From Saprospirales bacterium (lineage in GTDB: Bacteria; Bacteroidota; Bacteroidia; Chitinophagales; Saprospiraceae), in the NCBI GenBank assembly GCA_002698985.1, contig PAAY01000013.1, positions 18,077-82,076 of the forward strand: 64,000 nt of DNA, given 5' to 3'. The notes under the pieces are model-generated. The model had not been told where the DNA came from. It searched no databases and saw only the letters and a list, made by a program, of their open reading frames with translations. Position numbers and translations under genes: made by a program. Below are positions 50,970-60,300 of the stretch, piece after piece. The stretch's first letter is position 1. Every line of letters starts with the position of its first letter.

Positions 50970-52451
50970 ATGAGAACAAACATTTTAGGCGCTGTTACCT
51001 TTTGTTTCGCATTAGTATTTTCAAGTTCATTGTTCGCCCAGGTCGCCTATATCACGGCCTCGCCTTCAGATTGTTCAGCTTGTGTGGATCTGCCATTATT
51101 TGCCTTTGAGCAACTCGACCAAAAGTTCGTTGGGGATGTGAAAGTGGTGATGGGGAGTTCTATGGAAGAGATCAATCAAATATACATCAACTCATTTTTT
51201 GGCTGGGATAGCTTGATGGCCGAAAAGTATGTAATTCAAGACTCGGCACTTTATCAAAAGCTTTCTGTAGGCTTGCGGTCTGGCCTGATAGTGCAAGATT
51301 GTGAGGGTAATATGGTCTATCGTGATTTGCTGGCCAGATTTAGTGAGAATGTTGATTCGGTAATCAATGTATGCAATAAACAGGTAGTAGAGAGTTGTCT
51401 GAAAAAAAGTGTTGAGTTAAGGGTTGATGACCCCAAATACTCATTTTTGTTGAATGTACTGTTGGGGGTTGGTGGCAATGGCGATATGTATTTTATGAAT
51501 TCTTCAAATTACCTGCCTTATGTCCTTTGGAAATGCGACACCAATGGTCATGTCAGCCGGTATCGGGATATTATAGAATCTGAGTATATTGACCTGATCA
51601 ATAAATTGCAGTTGAAAAAAACTTTTCCGGGAGGTTTTGATGATGTCAAAAAGCTGTGTAAAAAGTCGAGGGTACAGTTGTTGCACATCAGCAATGCTAT
51701 ACTCTTAAATGATGTGTTGTATTGTGTAGGTGAATTCAATTTTGATGTCAATGAAGATAAAGACTTGATTTACACGCCTGTGGTATTTACTATGGATCAG
51801 AATTTTAATCTGGATCATATATGGGCCCTTGACAGGAAGGTCCCCGAGTCAAATTATTTTGTATTGTATCTGGATGGATATTTCGGCAAACAATTGTTTG
51901 TGAAAGACAGCTTGTTATATCTGAAGATTTACGATCCGGACTATCTGCCAGGATATGTTCCTGAAAATGTGCAAAAGGATCATTTTTTCACTTCGGCGAT
52001 ATTTCAATTGAGCAAGGACTCGCTTCAGTTTTTGGGTTACAATGGTTTTGAATTGGCGCAAGAACAGATTGAGTCGGGTGATTATTATTACAATAACTGG
52101 AGCTATTTCATTGACCTCGATTCTGTAACCGGAGTCATTTATATGGCTAATCCTGAGGCACTCTATGTGTCGAATTGGCCCGGGAAAGAAATCAAAACTT
52201 ACCATTTAGGAACACTCAATAAAGAGTGGAAATTGGTTTATGCCTCAGGAACCATCGAATCACGTATTCTTAGAGTTTTCCAGGATGGCTCTGACTTTAT
52301 TGCGGTGATCCAAAGTATGGATGGGGCTGAAATTGAGGTTCCTCTGGGCCAGTTAAAGAATCCGGCTTTTTGCTACCAGGAAGGAGTTTTACACATAGTG
52401 TCAACGCTTCCCAAAAAAAACGTTGAGTTAAGACAGATATACATTCACTGA
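50970..52451 (+). CDS. Exported protein, possible beta-propeller, unknown function
   Basis: A 493-residue protein with a signal peptide (residues 1-23, cut near LFAQ). The mature N-terminus has SPSDCSACVD, a CxxC-like pair. The rest is a series of beta-strand segments with turn motifs (YLPYVLWKCDTNGHVSRYRD, PVVFTMDQNFNLDHIWALDR, IYMANPEALYVSNW) that suggest a propeller fold. No family or catalytic site is recognised. There is no T9SS tail. It may act with the small exported protein upstream. Codons are AT-rich, as in the rest of the block. Confidence 0.72.
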   Translation: MRTNILGAVTFCFALVFSSSLFAQVAYITASPSDCSACVDLPLFAFEQLDQKFVGDVKVVMGSSMEEINQIYINSFFGWDSLMAEKYVIQDSALYQKLSVGLRSGLIVQDCEGNMVYRDLLARFSENVDSVINVCNKQVVESCLKKSVELRVDDPKYSFLLNVLLGVGGNGDMYFMNSSNYLPYVLWKCDTNGHVSRYRDIIESEYIDLINKLQLKKTFPGGFDDVKKLCKKSRVQLLHISNAILLNDVLYCVGEFNFDVNEDKDLIYTPVVFTMDQNFNLDHIWALDRKVPESNYFVLYLDGYFGKQLFVKDSLLYLKIYDPDYLPGYVPENVQKDHFFTSAIFQLSKDSLQFLGYNGFELAQEQIESGDYYYNNWSYFIDLDSVTGVIYMANPEALYVSNWPGKEIKTYHLGTLNKEWKLVYASGTIESRILRVFQDGSDFIAVIQSMDGAEIEVPLGQLKNPAFCYQEGVLHIVSTLPKKNVELRQIYIH

Positions 52452-52502
52452 CGGGAACAGAATAAAGTTGTACTGCCGTTTTTGTAAAATCTTCATTCCC
52501 AA

Positions 52503-52625
52503 CCACCCCATCAAACCCGAACCCCTCATCACCCTCAAACCGAGGTATGGGGTGAAGATGAGTGTGGGGTGGAGGGAGTCTTGAAAATCGTAGTGCAACA
52601 CAGGACTGTGCAAGTTGAATCAATA
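52503..52625 (+). pseudogene. Duplicated 3' end of the P450 gene, copy C, with downstream flank
   Basis: 52503-52584 is colinear with 45384-45465 (I count 3 differences in 82 bp) and includes the stop codon. Similarity to the original continues past the stop (AAATCGTAGTGCA against AAAGCGTAGTGCA, then AATCAAT..GGG..GAG). It covers the end from HPIKPEPLITLKPRYGVKM to WRES. Confidence 0.9.
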
Positions 52626-52746
52626 GGGGGAGAGTGGCCGGAAAAGCTTGATGATGGGGTGGAAGTGCCGCTGCGCTCAGTGGTGAGAATAACAATCGTA
52701 GCCTGCTGATAGATGGCTAGATTTGTTCTGCAATGTTTTGTGCTGG

Positions 52747-53145
52747 CTATTGCTTTAGGTAATTCATCCAAAATATGATACTTAAATACAACCATAATGC
52801 ACTAAACAAAATGTGGATGATTGTCTCGTATCGTTTTCCTTTCCATAGTTTTGGAGAATACCCGAAAAATTGAATAATCAGTCTAAGCGACCAAAATATT
52901 CCAAGTCCGAGAGAAATTGTTTTACCGAGTCTCGTTTCTGTGAGTTCAGCTGCTGAAGTTAGGCAAAGCAAACCCATTAGAAAGACAGTCAAAGCAATGA
53001 AAAAAGTGTGAATTGTCATCATTTGTCTATTGATTAAACTTAATGACTTTAGTTCTTCTTTCCAGTTGAAATACTTTGGAAAAATTATATGAACTAACGC
53101 TAAGCCCATTAACAAAGTTCCTATTACTTTGAAGTGTAGTATCAT
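52747..53145 (-). CDS. Four-span membrane protein of unknown function
   Basis: A 132-residue protein with four membrane helices (LKVIGTLLMGLALVHIIFP, HTFFIALTVFLMGLLCLTS, LGLGIFWSLRLIIQFFG, IHILFSALWLYLSIIFW) and short loops. No family confidently recognised. It is the last gene of a compact AT-rich operon (2-nt gap from the methyltransferase). Small membrane proteins with an acetoacetate decarboxylase-like gene, a DoxX-like gene and a methyltransferase form a recurrent set in Bacteroidota, but the function is unknown. Confidence 0.75.
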   Translation of the reverse strand: MILHFKVIGTLLMGLALVHIIFPKYFNWKEELKSLSLINRQMMTIHTFFIALTVFLMGLLCLTSAAELTETRLGKTISLGLGIFWSLRLIIQFFGYSPKLWKGKRYETIIHILFSALWLYLSIIFWMNYLKQ

Positions 53146-53147
53146 TG

Positions 53148-53897
53148 TTATTTACAATTGAAAATTGACATAAATGGTGTGAATTTAGATTCATTGATTG
53201 ATGCAAATCCAGCTTCTTTAAACGCCATTTTCCAAGTTGTACTAGAAAAGAAGTGTGTAAACCCAATTGTAAACGCAAAAAAGTTGGGAAAGTCTCTCAA
53301 ATGTTCCACCATGATTACATTCCCATTCGGTTTACATACTCTTCTACATTCTTTCAAAAACTGAATTCTCTCCTCTTGCTTGCGGATTTCATGAATAGCA
53401 GATACTAAAAATATGTTGTCAACGGAATTGTCCTCTAGTGGGATTTTGCTTGAGTCTATTTGTTGGGTGTTTGGATAAACTGAACTCACTTTTCTTGCCC
53501 TTGTTATTGCTGGTTCGGTATGCTGTTTGGCATTGTAAAAATCATAAACCTGAAGTCTTGAATAAGGTAAAATTTTCTTGATGATATAACTTGTTTCATC
53601 AAAGCCTGCATTGATGTTGAGATTAAGATTTTGTGGGCTATCATCTAGGTTCATCCTTTTCAACCAGTCGAAATTGTAGAAGCCAGAGAAATCGTAGACA
53701 TATGCAGATACGATTAATGGCATGGTAAGTCCATATATAAAGCCACATATTACCAGCCAAAACAAGCCCTCATTCCAGTTCAGTATGTATTGGCTTCCAA
53801 TGATTATTGCCATGGCAATAAGTCCAAACGCGTAAAAGTGTCTATTGAAGCTGAGGATATTGAGTACCCCTTGAAATTTTTGTCTTTTTATTTCCAT
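53148..53897 (-). CDS. Membrane-anchored SAM-dependent methyltransferase-like protein
   Basis: A 249-residue protein with two N-terminal membrane helices (residues ~20-60), then a Rossmann-like methyltransferase domain. The usual glycine-rich motif I is poorly conserved, but NSVDNIFLVSAIHEIRKQEE and FLKECRRVCKPNGNVIMVEH are typical of class I methyltransferases (motifs IV-VI). The substrate is probably membrane-associated. It overlaps the DUF2071 gene by 10 bp and is followed after 2 nt by the four-span protein, so it is in one operon with both. Confidence 0.8.
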   Translation of the reverse strand: MEIKRQKFQGVLNILSFNRHFYAFGLIAMAIIIGSQYILNWNEGLFWLVICGFIYGLTMPLIVSAYVYDFSGFYNFDWLKRMNLDDSPQNLNLNINAGFDETSYIIKKILPYSRLQVYDFYNAKQHTEPAITRARKVSSVYPNTQQIDSSKIPLEDNSVDNIFLVSAIHEIRKQEERIQFLKECRRVCKPNGNVIMVEHLRDFPNFFAFTIGFTHFFSSTTWKMAFKEAGFASINESKFTPFMSIFNCK

Positions 53898-54625
53898 TTT
53901 TCAATCTTTCCTTTTTCCCAGGAATATGGAATGTTTTTTACCTCGAAAGCACTTGCCAAAACAATGTTTTGAAGTTTTAACTGGTTAAGAAAGTCAAAGT
54001 AGTAGCTTTCTACTTTTACAGGCTTAGGTTTCCAATTTTGCCGAACACCTAAAATGGTTAGTATCGTTTTATTCTTTCTGTTTACGGTAAAGGTGTGTGG
54101 TAAAGGACCTGCGAATTTCCTTGCATCTTTCCATTCGGTAAACGGTGAGTTTTCAGGTAGACTTATTTCGTCCTCTGTTAGTTCAATGGTAATTTCAAAT
54201 TTAGATTGAGTTGATTTGATTTTTTTAAGATTTTCTCTTTTTGTTTGTTCAATGTCCGTTGTAGTGTAATTGTAATGGGTGAAAATGTTTCCGAAGAATT
54301 CCATTTTCTTCTTATTGGTTTGCGATTTGATTATATATAGTCCCCTTAATCTTTTTCCTTCATTATTTGTGTGTCGGACGAATATTCGATAGCCGATCAA
54401 AAAGAAGTCATTTCCCAAAAATTTTGGAAAGCCTTTTGGCCTAAGTCCAGTAGTTTGAACCATCGCAATAGCAATAAAAGCCCATTTGTCCTGAAAAGTA
54501 TCCAATTCCAGACATTCTGGGATTAAGTTTTGAAGCTGGTCTTTAGGGACGGCAAATGTTAGTACAAGCGTACTTTCGAAGTGAGCCTCCACTGCAAATG
54601 GATGGTTTTTTAGAAAATTTATCAC
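53888..54625 (-). CDS. DUF2071/YqjF-like protein
   Basis: A 245-residue soluble protein. LVLTFAVPKDQLQNLIPECL and ELDTFQDKWAFIAIAMVQTT followed by GLRPKG fit the DUF2071 (YqjF-type, acetoacetate decarboxylase-like fold) family. The catalytic role of this family is not established. It overlaps the DoxX-like gene by 4 bp (ATGA) upstream and the methyltransferase gene by 10 bp downstream, so all are translationally coupled. Confidence 0.78.
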   Translation of the reverse strand: MINFLKNHPFAVEAHFESTLVLTFAVPKDQLQNLIPECLELDTFQDKWAFIAIAMVQTTGLRPKGFPKFLGNDFFLIGYRIFVRHTNNEGKRLRGLYIIKSQTNKKKMEFFGNIFTHYNYTTTDIEQTKRENLKKIKSTQSKFEITIELTEDEISLPENSPFTEWKDARKFAGPLPHTFTVNRKNKTILTILGVRQNWKPKPVKVESYYFDFLNQLKLQNIVLASAFEVKNIPYSWEKGKIEKWK

Positions 54626-55014
54626 GATTTCTGTTGTATTAAATTTTTATTTAAGACAAATTCATTGTAGTAAACAAGGCCAATAAAAACCAATGCAAAC
54701 AAGGAGTTAAGTCTTCCCCAAAGTAGAAGGTCTGGGACAAAAATGAATTCTAAAGTATTCATCATTGCCACTACGAGTATTTGAGTTACCGCATTGAGCT
54801 TTGATTTAAATTTAGAGAGCACCCAAACAGCCATTACAACTTCTGACAAACCAATGAGAATAGTTAAAGATCTTGAGTAATCTTCCCCTAATATTCGTGC
54901 AACTATCTGTTCGTGTCGAGGTACAAGATTCAGCACTTTACAAAAAAGTCCATTTGCAAGCCAGACTACAGAAATTAGTAAGGTTAATGCATTATGTAAG
55001 TTTTTATTCTTCAA
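54622..55014 (-). CDS. DoxX-like membrane protein
   Basis: A 130-residue protein with four membrane helices (ALTLLISVVWLANGLFCKVL, LTILIGLSEVVMAVWVLS, AVTQILVVAMMNTLEFI, LNSLFALVFIGLVYYNEF). The helix 1 pattern WLANGLxxKVLxxVPRHExIVARILG matches the DoxX-like (DoxX_3) family. It is the first gene of the coupled operon 52747-55014. Function unknown, possibly linked to redox or lipid chemistry of the membrane. An imperfect palindrome GCATTGT-GT-ACAATGC (55030-55045) lies just upstream. Confidence 0.78.
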   Translation of the reverse strand: MKNKNLHNALTLLISVVWLANGLFCKVLNLVPRHEQIVARILGEDYSRSLTILIGLSEVVMAVWVLSKFKSKLNAVTQILVVAMMNTLEFIFVPDLLLWGRLNSLFALVFIGLVYYNEFVLNKNLIQQKS

Positions 55015-55364
55015 TCTGAGTTTTATTTAGCATTGTGTACAATGCGCGAATACATGGTTGTAGTTTATTCCACCATCACCACTTTCGCATATCAAACCAG
55101 GTTCAAATTTGAGTTGTTTGCGTCAAATTCCAGCAGGTCAATGGTTTATGTGCACAATTCTGCAAATGGTAAGGGAGCGATTGCGAAGCTTTTCCAATCG
55201 TAGGCATCCGGCAATACCCGCTACAATCTAGTGACTTCCTGCATGCCAAAGTTAAAAACCCCAAAAAGAATCCCAAAAACACATCTCAAATTATTCCTTG
55301 CGACAAGAGCAAAGTGGTAACAAAGCATTTTTCACATTGCTACTTAAGGCGGAATCATACTTGC
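55015..55364. other. Non-coding interval at the right end of the AT-rich block
   Basis: Contains the palindrome GCATTGTGTACAATGC (55030-55045) followed by GCGAATACATGG. No supported gene. Composition shifts back to GC-rich within the next gene. Confidence 0.45.
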
Positions 55365-56762
55365 TCACTGCCCGAACTGCATCAGCATCTGTTGAATATC
55401 TATCTCCACTTTCATAGGTCCGTAGCCCATGTCCACCTGCACTTCACCGTTCAGGTTGGGTTGAAAAGATTGACCATTGATGAGTGAGAGCATGCCTTCT
55501 GTGGCTGCTTGCCAGTTCAGCGTCATGACCATTTTCATCGTCTTGGTTTGGTTGCCGTCAATGGTGGGCTGATCGCCATCCACTGAAATGGAAAAGGCTA
55601 CCGGTGTGCCGTTGTTGAGGATGGCCGCTGAGCTCATTCCGGGTGCGGTAATGGGGAATTCGTTGTTGTTTTTGAATTCGAAAGGTATTTCCACCTGCAG
55701 GCCTGTGACATTCGGACCGGGGTAATGAATTTCAAAACCGGGGGTGTTCACAAAGTTTTGCCATTGGTTTTTGTAGTTGGTCCAGAGATTTGGAGCGTCC
55801 GGATTTAATTTGCTGAAATACACGTTTACCAGGTGGTCCATCAGTTGAGGATGCGCATTGTCGGGAATCATTTTGGATTTCAGGTCCTCCCACTCATCTT
55901 CCATGTCAAGTCCGGCGCCATCGAGCAACTCGAGGACATAATCGGCTAGCTTGACGTCTTTTGTGCGGAACCATTCGGTAGCTGTCGGTGCCGGAATGGT
56001 GACCGTGGTGCTTTCCATTTTTTTGACGAAGGGATCTGCCATGGAGTTGCTGAAGTTGCTGTTGATCAGAAGATTGCCCATGGGCACGATGGCATCTTTT
56101 ACAGGCTGTAAGTTTAGGGACTCCATCTGCCCTATAAAGCGAGCCTGAATGGGCTGCCCAATGGCAGGACGGATCTCTGGAAAAGCCGGGATACGCAAGG
56201 TGTCGGAATGAGCAAGTTCAAATTCCCGTTCTCCCAGTTTTTCGTTCAGGTAATTTTGAAGCTTTTCTTTTGTGGCTTCCGGTACCTTTTCGCTTTCAGG
56301 CAAGACGATGTTGTATTTAGGCAGTTCATCCAGCAAGTCATTGAGGTTGATCCGGAACTTGGATTTGAATTCATACACATTGTCTTTTCCAATGTAGCTG
56401 GCAAATCGCTGGGCATTGCTGCCAGTGAGGTCTATGCTAAAGTCGTAGGCTTTTCTGGTGGAGCCTTTTGCCGGCACCTTGAAAGCTGGCATTGTACTGC
56501 GCTGAATCGTCTTGCTGTTCATGCCAAAGCTGAATTCGTGTTCCGGAACCGGCAGTGGCTTATTGAAGGGGTTGGAATACTCAAACCAAAGTTTGAGGTG
56601 GATGACCAGGCCGTCTGTTTCGGGCTGCACTGCTGCCACGGTTGCTTTCTTGAAACGTGCCGTGGGCAGGGTTTCTTCCAGGCTCAGAACTTGCAGTTTT
56701 TTGCAGGAGGGGAGGATCAATGCCAAAAGGATGGCGGCGAGGAGTTTGTGAGAAGTGACCAT
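55365..56762 (-). CDS. Lipoprotein of unknown function
   Basis: A 465-residue protein with a lipoprotein signal ending at C20 (LALILPSC), the reason for choosing the ATG at 56762 over one 38 codons upstream. The mature part is beta-rich; VIHLKLWFEYSNPFNKPLPV and a second FEIHYPGPNVTGLQVEIPFE..NNNEFPITA segment resemble LEA14/WHy-type domains that bind at membrane surfaces. No enzyme motif. Function unknown; no operon partner. GC-rich, so outside the acquired block. Confidence 0.78.
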   Translation of the reverse strand: MVTSHKLLAAILLALILPSCKKLQVLSLEETLPTARFKKATVAAVQPETDGLVIHLKLWFEYSNPFNKPLPVPEHEFSFGMNSKTIQRSTMPAFKVPAKGSTRKAYDFSIDLTGSNAQRFASYIGKDNVYEFKSKFRINLNDLLDELPKYNIVLPESEKVPEATKEKLQNYLNEKLGEREFELAHSDTLRIPAFPEIRPAIGQPIQARFIGQMESLNLQPVKDAIVPMGNLLINSNFSNSMADPFVKKMESTTVTIPAPTATEWFRTKDVKLADYVLELLDGAGLDMEDEWEDLKSKMIPDNAHPQLMDHLVNVYFSKLNPDAPNLWTNYKNQWQNFVNTPGFEIHYPGPNVTGLQVEIPFEFKNNNEFPITAPGMSSAAILNNGTPVAFSISVDGDQPTIDGNQTKTMKMVMTLNWQAATEGMLSLINGQSFQPNLNGEVQVDMGYGPMKVEIDIQQMLMQFGQ

Positions 56763-57313
56763 GGTTTTCAGTTTTTGAGCATGTAATATACTCAAAATGA
56801 ATGTTTTCAGTGGGAATTTTCCGACACCGGATTGGACGTTGAAATTCTTAACTCCCCATTGTGACAGCAAAATCAATTAAGATATAACGTCTCTAAACTG
56901 TGGCATTTCAGGCCTATCCTGCACCTGCTCACCTCCGCATACCTGAAAATAAGTATTCTTACCGGGGCATGGGCAAATAGCAAAACAAGGCCCGAACCCT
57001 AACAATTTTCAACACATTACCCAATCGGCATATTTGTTGCACGGTTGGAGCGAACAACTTCTTACGACGCATCCTACCACGGTTCAATTTATAAAAAACA
57101 AGAAGGCGGTAATCAAGACGAGGCGAGTTGCTAAAAGACTGATAAACAGTCTGTAAAGGCCAATGTGAATACTTGCAGGCACTATGGCTAAGCAGCCTGG
57201 AATTTGAATTGAGCAGGCACTCGCAAAAAACAACAGTCCGAACAAGCATCCCACCACTATGGCATTTCAATGCTGAAATGCGCCTGTAATCCATTTATTC
57301 AAACGCAACCCCC
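56763..57313. other. Non-coding interval before the CHU_C gene
   Basis: A 551-bp divergent intergenic region. It should hold the promoters of both flanking genes, but no exact -7 box stands out. Nothing else recognised. Confidence 0.4.
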
Positions 57314-60300
57314 ATGATGAGGAGCAAAACGCTATTCAGTTTACTTCTAAGCTTTTTTTGTGCGCTGACTGTGCTGCACGGCCAGGTAGAGCTCAAACTG
57401 CAACTTCAGCCCGACGGCAAAACCTATTCGGTCTTTGCCCGGCCACAGGTGGATTGGGTAAGTCCCCCGGCCAACCTGACGCATTCGGCACAGGTGACCA
57501 TCGTGGTGCCGGCCGGCGGCTTTGACGTGGCCAACCTGACCAGTGTCAACGGCACCTGGCAACTGGCCACCGTGGTGGTGCAGCCCCCTGAGAACCCTCA
57601 GGCCGACTACCTCATCTTTGCGCTGGTAGGCGCTACGGCTGACATCAGCTACAAACAAAACCAGGAGATCGAACTGTTCCGATTTGAAAACGACCTGAGC
57701 GGATGTCCCGGTCCGGCGGAGTTGATGGACAACGACAACGACCCCTTTGCCGAGCCCAACTCACAGGGCATCCCGGCGGGCAACAAGCTGGAAATAGAAG
57801 GTGCCGGTCAGGGCAACAACGCCTTTGCCGGCAACTATGCCCCCGGCTCTGCCAACTGCCTGTACTTTACCAGTTGCGCCGTGGCTACCCGGCTCACTTT
57901 GCTTCCGGACAACTATTACCAGGTGGCCATTGTGACGAGCAACAACCTGCCGCCCGTGGCCGATCCGGTGGGGGCCATGCGCTTCACCGTCAAGGTGCCC
58001 AGCGGCATGTTCAGGGTGCACGACCTGACCAACCTCATCCCGGACAAGATGGTGTTCATGGGCATCCACCGTTACGATGCCCCCATCGAGGCGCCGGGTT
58101 ATGACTACATCGTTTTCAACCTCAAGGCCAATGGCTTGCAGGACCTCGTTTTGCAGCCGGGGCAGGAAATTCCTGTCTTGAAATTCGGCAACGAAGGTTC
58201 CTGTCAGGGCGATTCCATCTACCTGCTCAACAATACCACCGATCCTTTCCTTCCGCCAAACTCCCAGAATGCCGATGTCGGGCAGAGCGTCATGCTCAAC
58301 GGCATCAGCAACCAGTACCTGTCCACCTGCCTGGATGCAGCGCATGCAGCGCCTTGCACCCCCTGTGCATTCACCCCGCCATTGCTGAAAATCGACAGCA
58401 TTTCGGTTGCGGAACCGGTGGTGTGCCTGGGCGGTCAGAACGGCATCATCAGGATCCATGCTTCGGGCTGGTCGCCGGTGGAATACACCATCGATGGCGG
58501 GCAGACCTGGAAATCAAGCCCCACCTTCAGCGGGCTGAAAATCGGCATGTACCATCCCATGGTCAGGAGCGATTATTTTGGTTGCGAAGTGACCGACGAC
58601 CATGGTTTGCTGGAGCTGGAGAAAGATTCCTTTTTCGTTCTGAAACTCGACCTTCCGGAAAAAATATGTGCCGGCAGCGATGTGCAGCTGAAGGTGTTGT
58701 CGCCGCAGCCGCTGCCCCAGGGCTCTTCGTATAAATGGACCGGCCCCGCCGGCTTTTCCTCTTATGTGCCCGATCCGGTCATCACGGGCGTCACAACTTT
58801 TCAGTCCGGGCTTTATTCCCTGACGGTGAATGCCCCCGGCTGCAGCCCCTCTTCTGACGAGGGCAGCATCGAGGTGGTGACTCCGGTTGAGAAGCCGGCC
58901 ATCTTTGCCGGAACGCCCATTTGCAACGGCGACACCTTGATCCTCAGCACCGAGACACAGGCCGCCAAATACGAATGGATCGGCCCATTGGGAACGGCGC
59001 CCGGCGTGCTCAACTTGCCGGGCATGACCACCCAGACCGGCGAAACGAGGCTGGGGCGCCACCACAAATCCTACCTGCCGGGCAACTGGCGGGTGCGGGT
59101 GACCGACAGCAACGGCTGCGTGGTGGAAGGTGATCCCGTTCCGGTAAACATCAAGCCGCGGCCACAGGCCTACGCCGGCAACGACGGCCCAGTTTGCCAG
59201 GGCGAGTCGGTAACGCTGCTCTCCAACCCCATTCCGGGTGTGGAGTACCGCTGGTTCCGTGCCGGGCAAAACACTTTGTATTCCACCCAGGCCTATCCGG
59301 TGATCAACAATGTCATCACTTCTGAAACTTTTTACCTGGAAGTTTTAAAAGACGGCTGCTCTTCGGAAAACCTGGCCGTCACCACGGTGAAGCTGCACCC
59401 CAAGCCGAGTGTGTTGCCGCAGGCGCAATACACACCGGCACCCGATTGTGCTCCTCAGCCCCTCATCTTGCAGGCCAACCATTTCGGAACGGCCAACTTC
59501 TTCCAATGGACGGGCCCCAATGGTTTCAGCTCGCAACTGGAGAACCCCGTGATCCCAAATGCGGTGGCTGCTTACAACGGCTCTTACCTGTTGCAGGCCA
59601 GCAACATCTGGGGTTGCACCGCCGAAGAGGCCTTCCTCGTTGACAACCTTGTGGACCCGATCGACCAGCCGGAAATTACCACGGCAGGCCCCATCTGTCC
59701 GGGCGAAACGGTGGAGCTGTCCGTTCAGGATTATGTGGGCAGCAACGTGGATTACCAGTGGTTCCTCGATGGGAATCCCATCCCCGGCGCCACACAATCC
59801 AAACTGTTCATTCCCGAAGCGGATTCAAGTGATACGGGGGATTACACGGTGGTCGTCCAGGTGGATCAATGCACCGTGGAGTCTGATCCCTTTTATGCCA
59901 ATTTGCTGAACGCCCCCATGGCCAATCCTGACTTTTTCCTCAGCGATCCATGTGAGGGTGGCACGCTTCAGCTTTTCAGCAATGCCAGCAATGCCGTTTC
60001 CTGGCAGTGGACGGGCCCCAACGGTTTCAGCTCGCAAGCTCCCGACCCCATTATTTACGACACGCAATTTTCTGACGTCGGTGCATACACCCTGACGGTA
60101 ACCAGCGTGAACGGCTGCACCTACAGCACCAGCTTTGTGGTGGACGGCATTTTGCCCGTTCCGCAAAAGCCCACGGTGGCATCCAACAGCCCCGTTTGTT
60201 CCGACGAAGAAATCATCCTGCAAGTGCAAAACCCGCCGCTGATCGGCACCGTGCATTACGAATGGATCAACGGCAATGGCGTCACCCTCTCGGCTTCTGA

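Larger units (their letters stand above)
45500..55060. mobile_element. AT-rich, probably acquired block split into three modules
   Basis: Base composition and codon use change sharply after the P450 gene and return to GC-rich before 55.3 kb. Module 1 (~45.5-50.0 kb) has FkbM, a repeat protein and an IS91-like remnant; module 2 (~50.3-52.45 kb) has two exported proteins; module 3 (~52.7-55.0 kb) has four small genes. P450 3'-end fragments separate the modules. No integrase is seen. The right edge is approximate. Confidence 0.65.
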
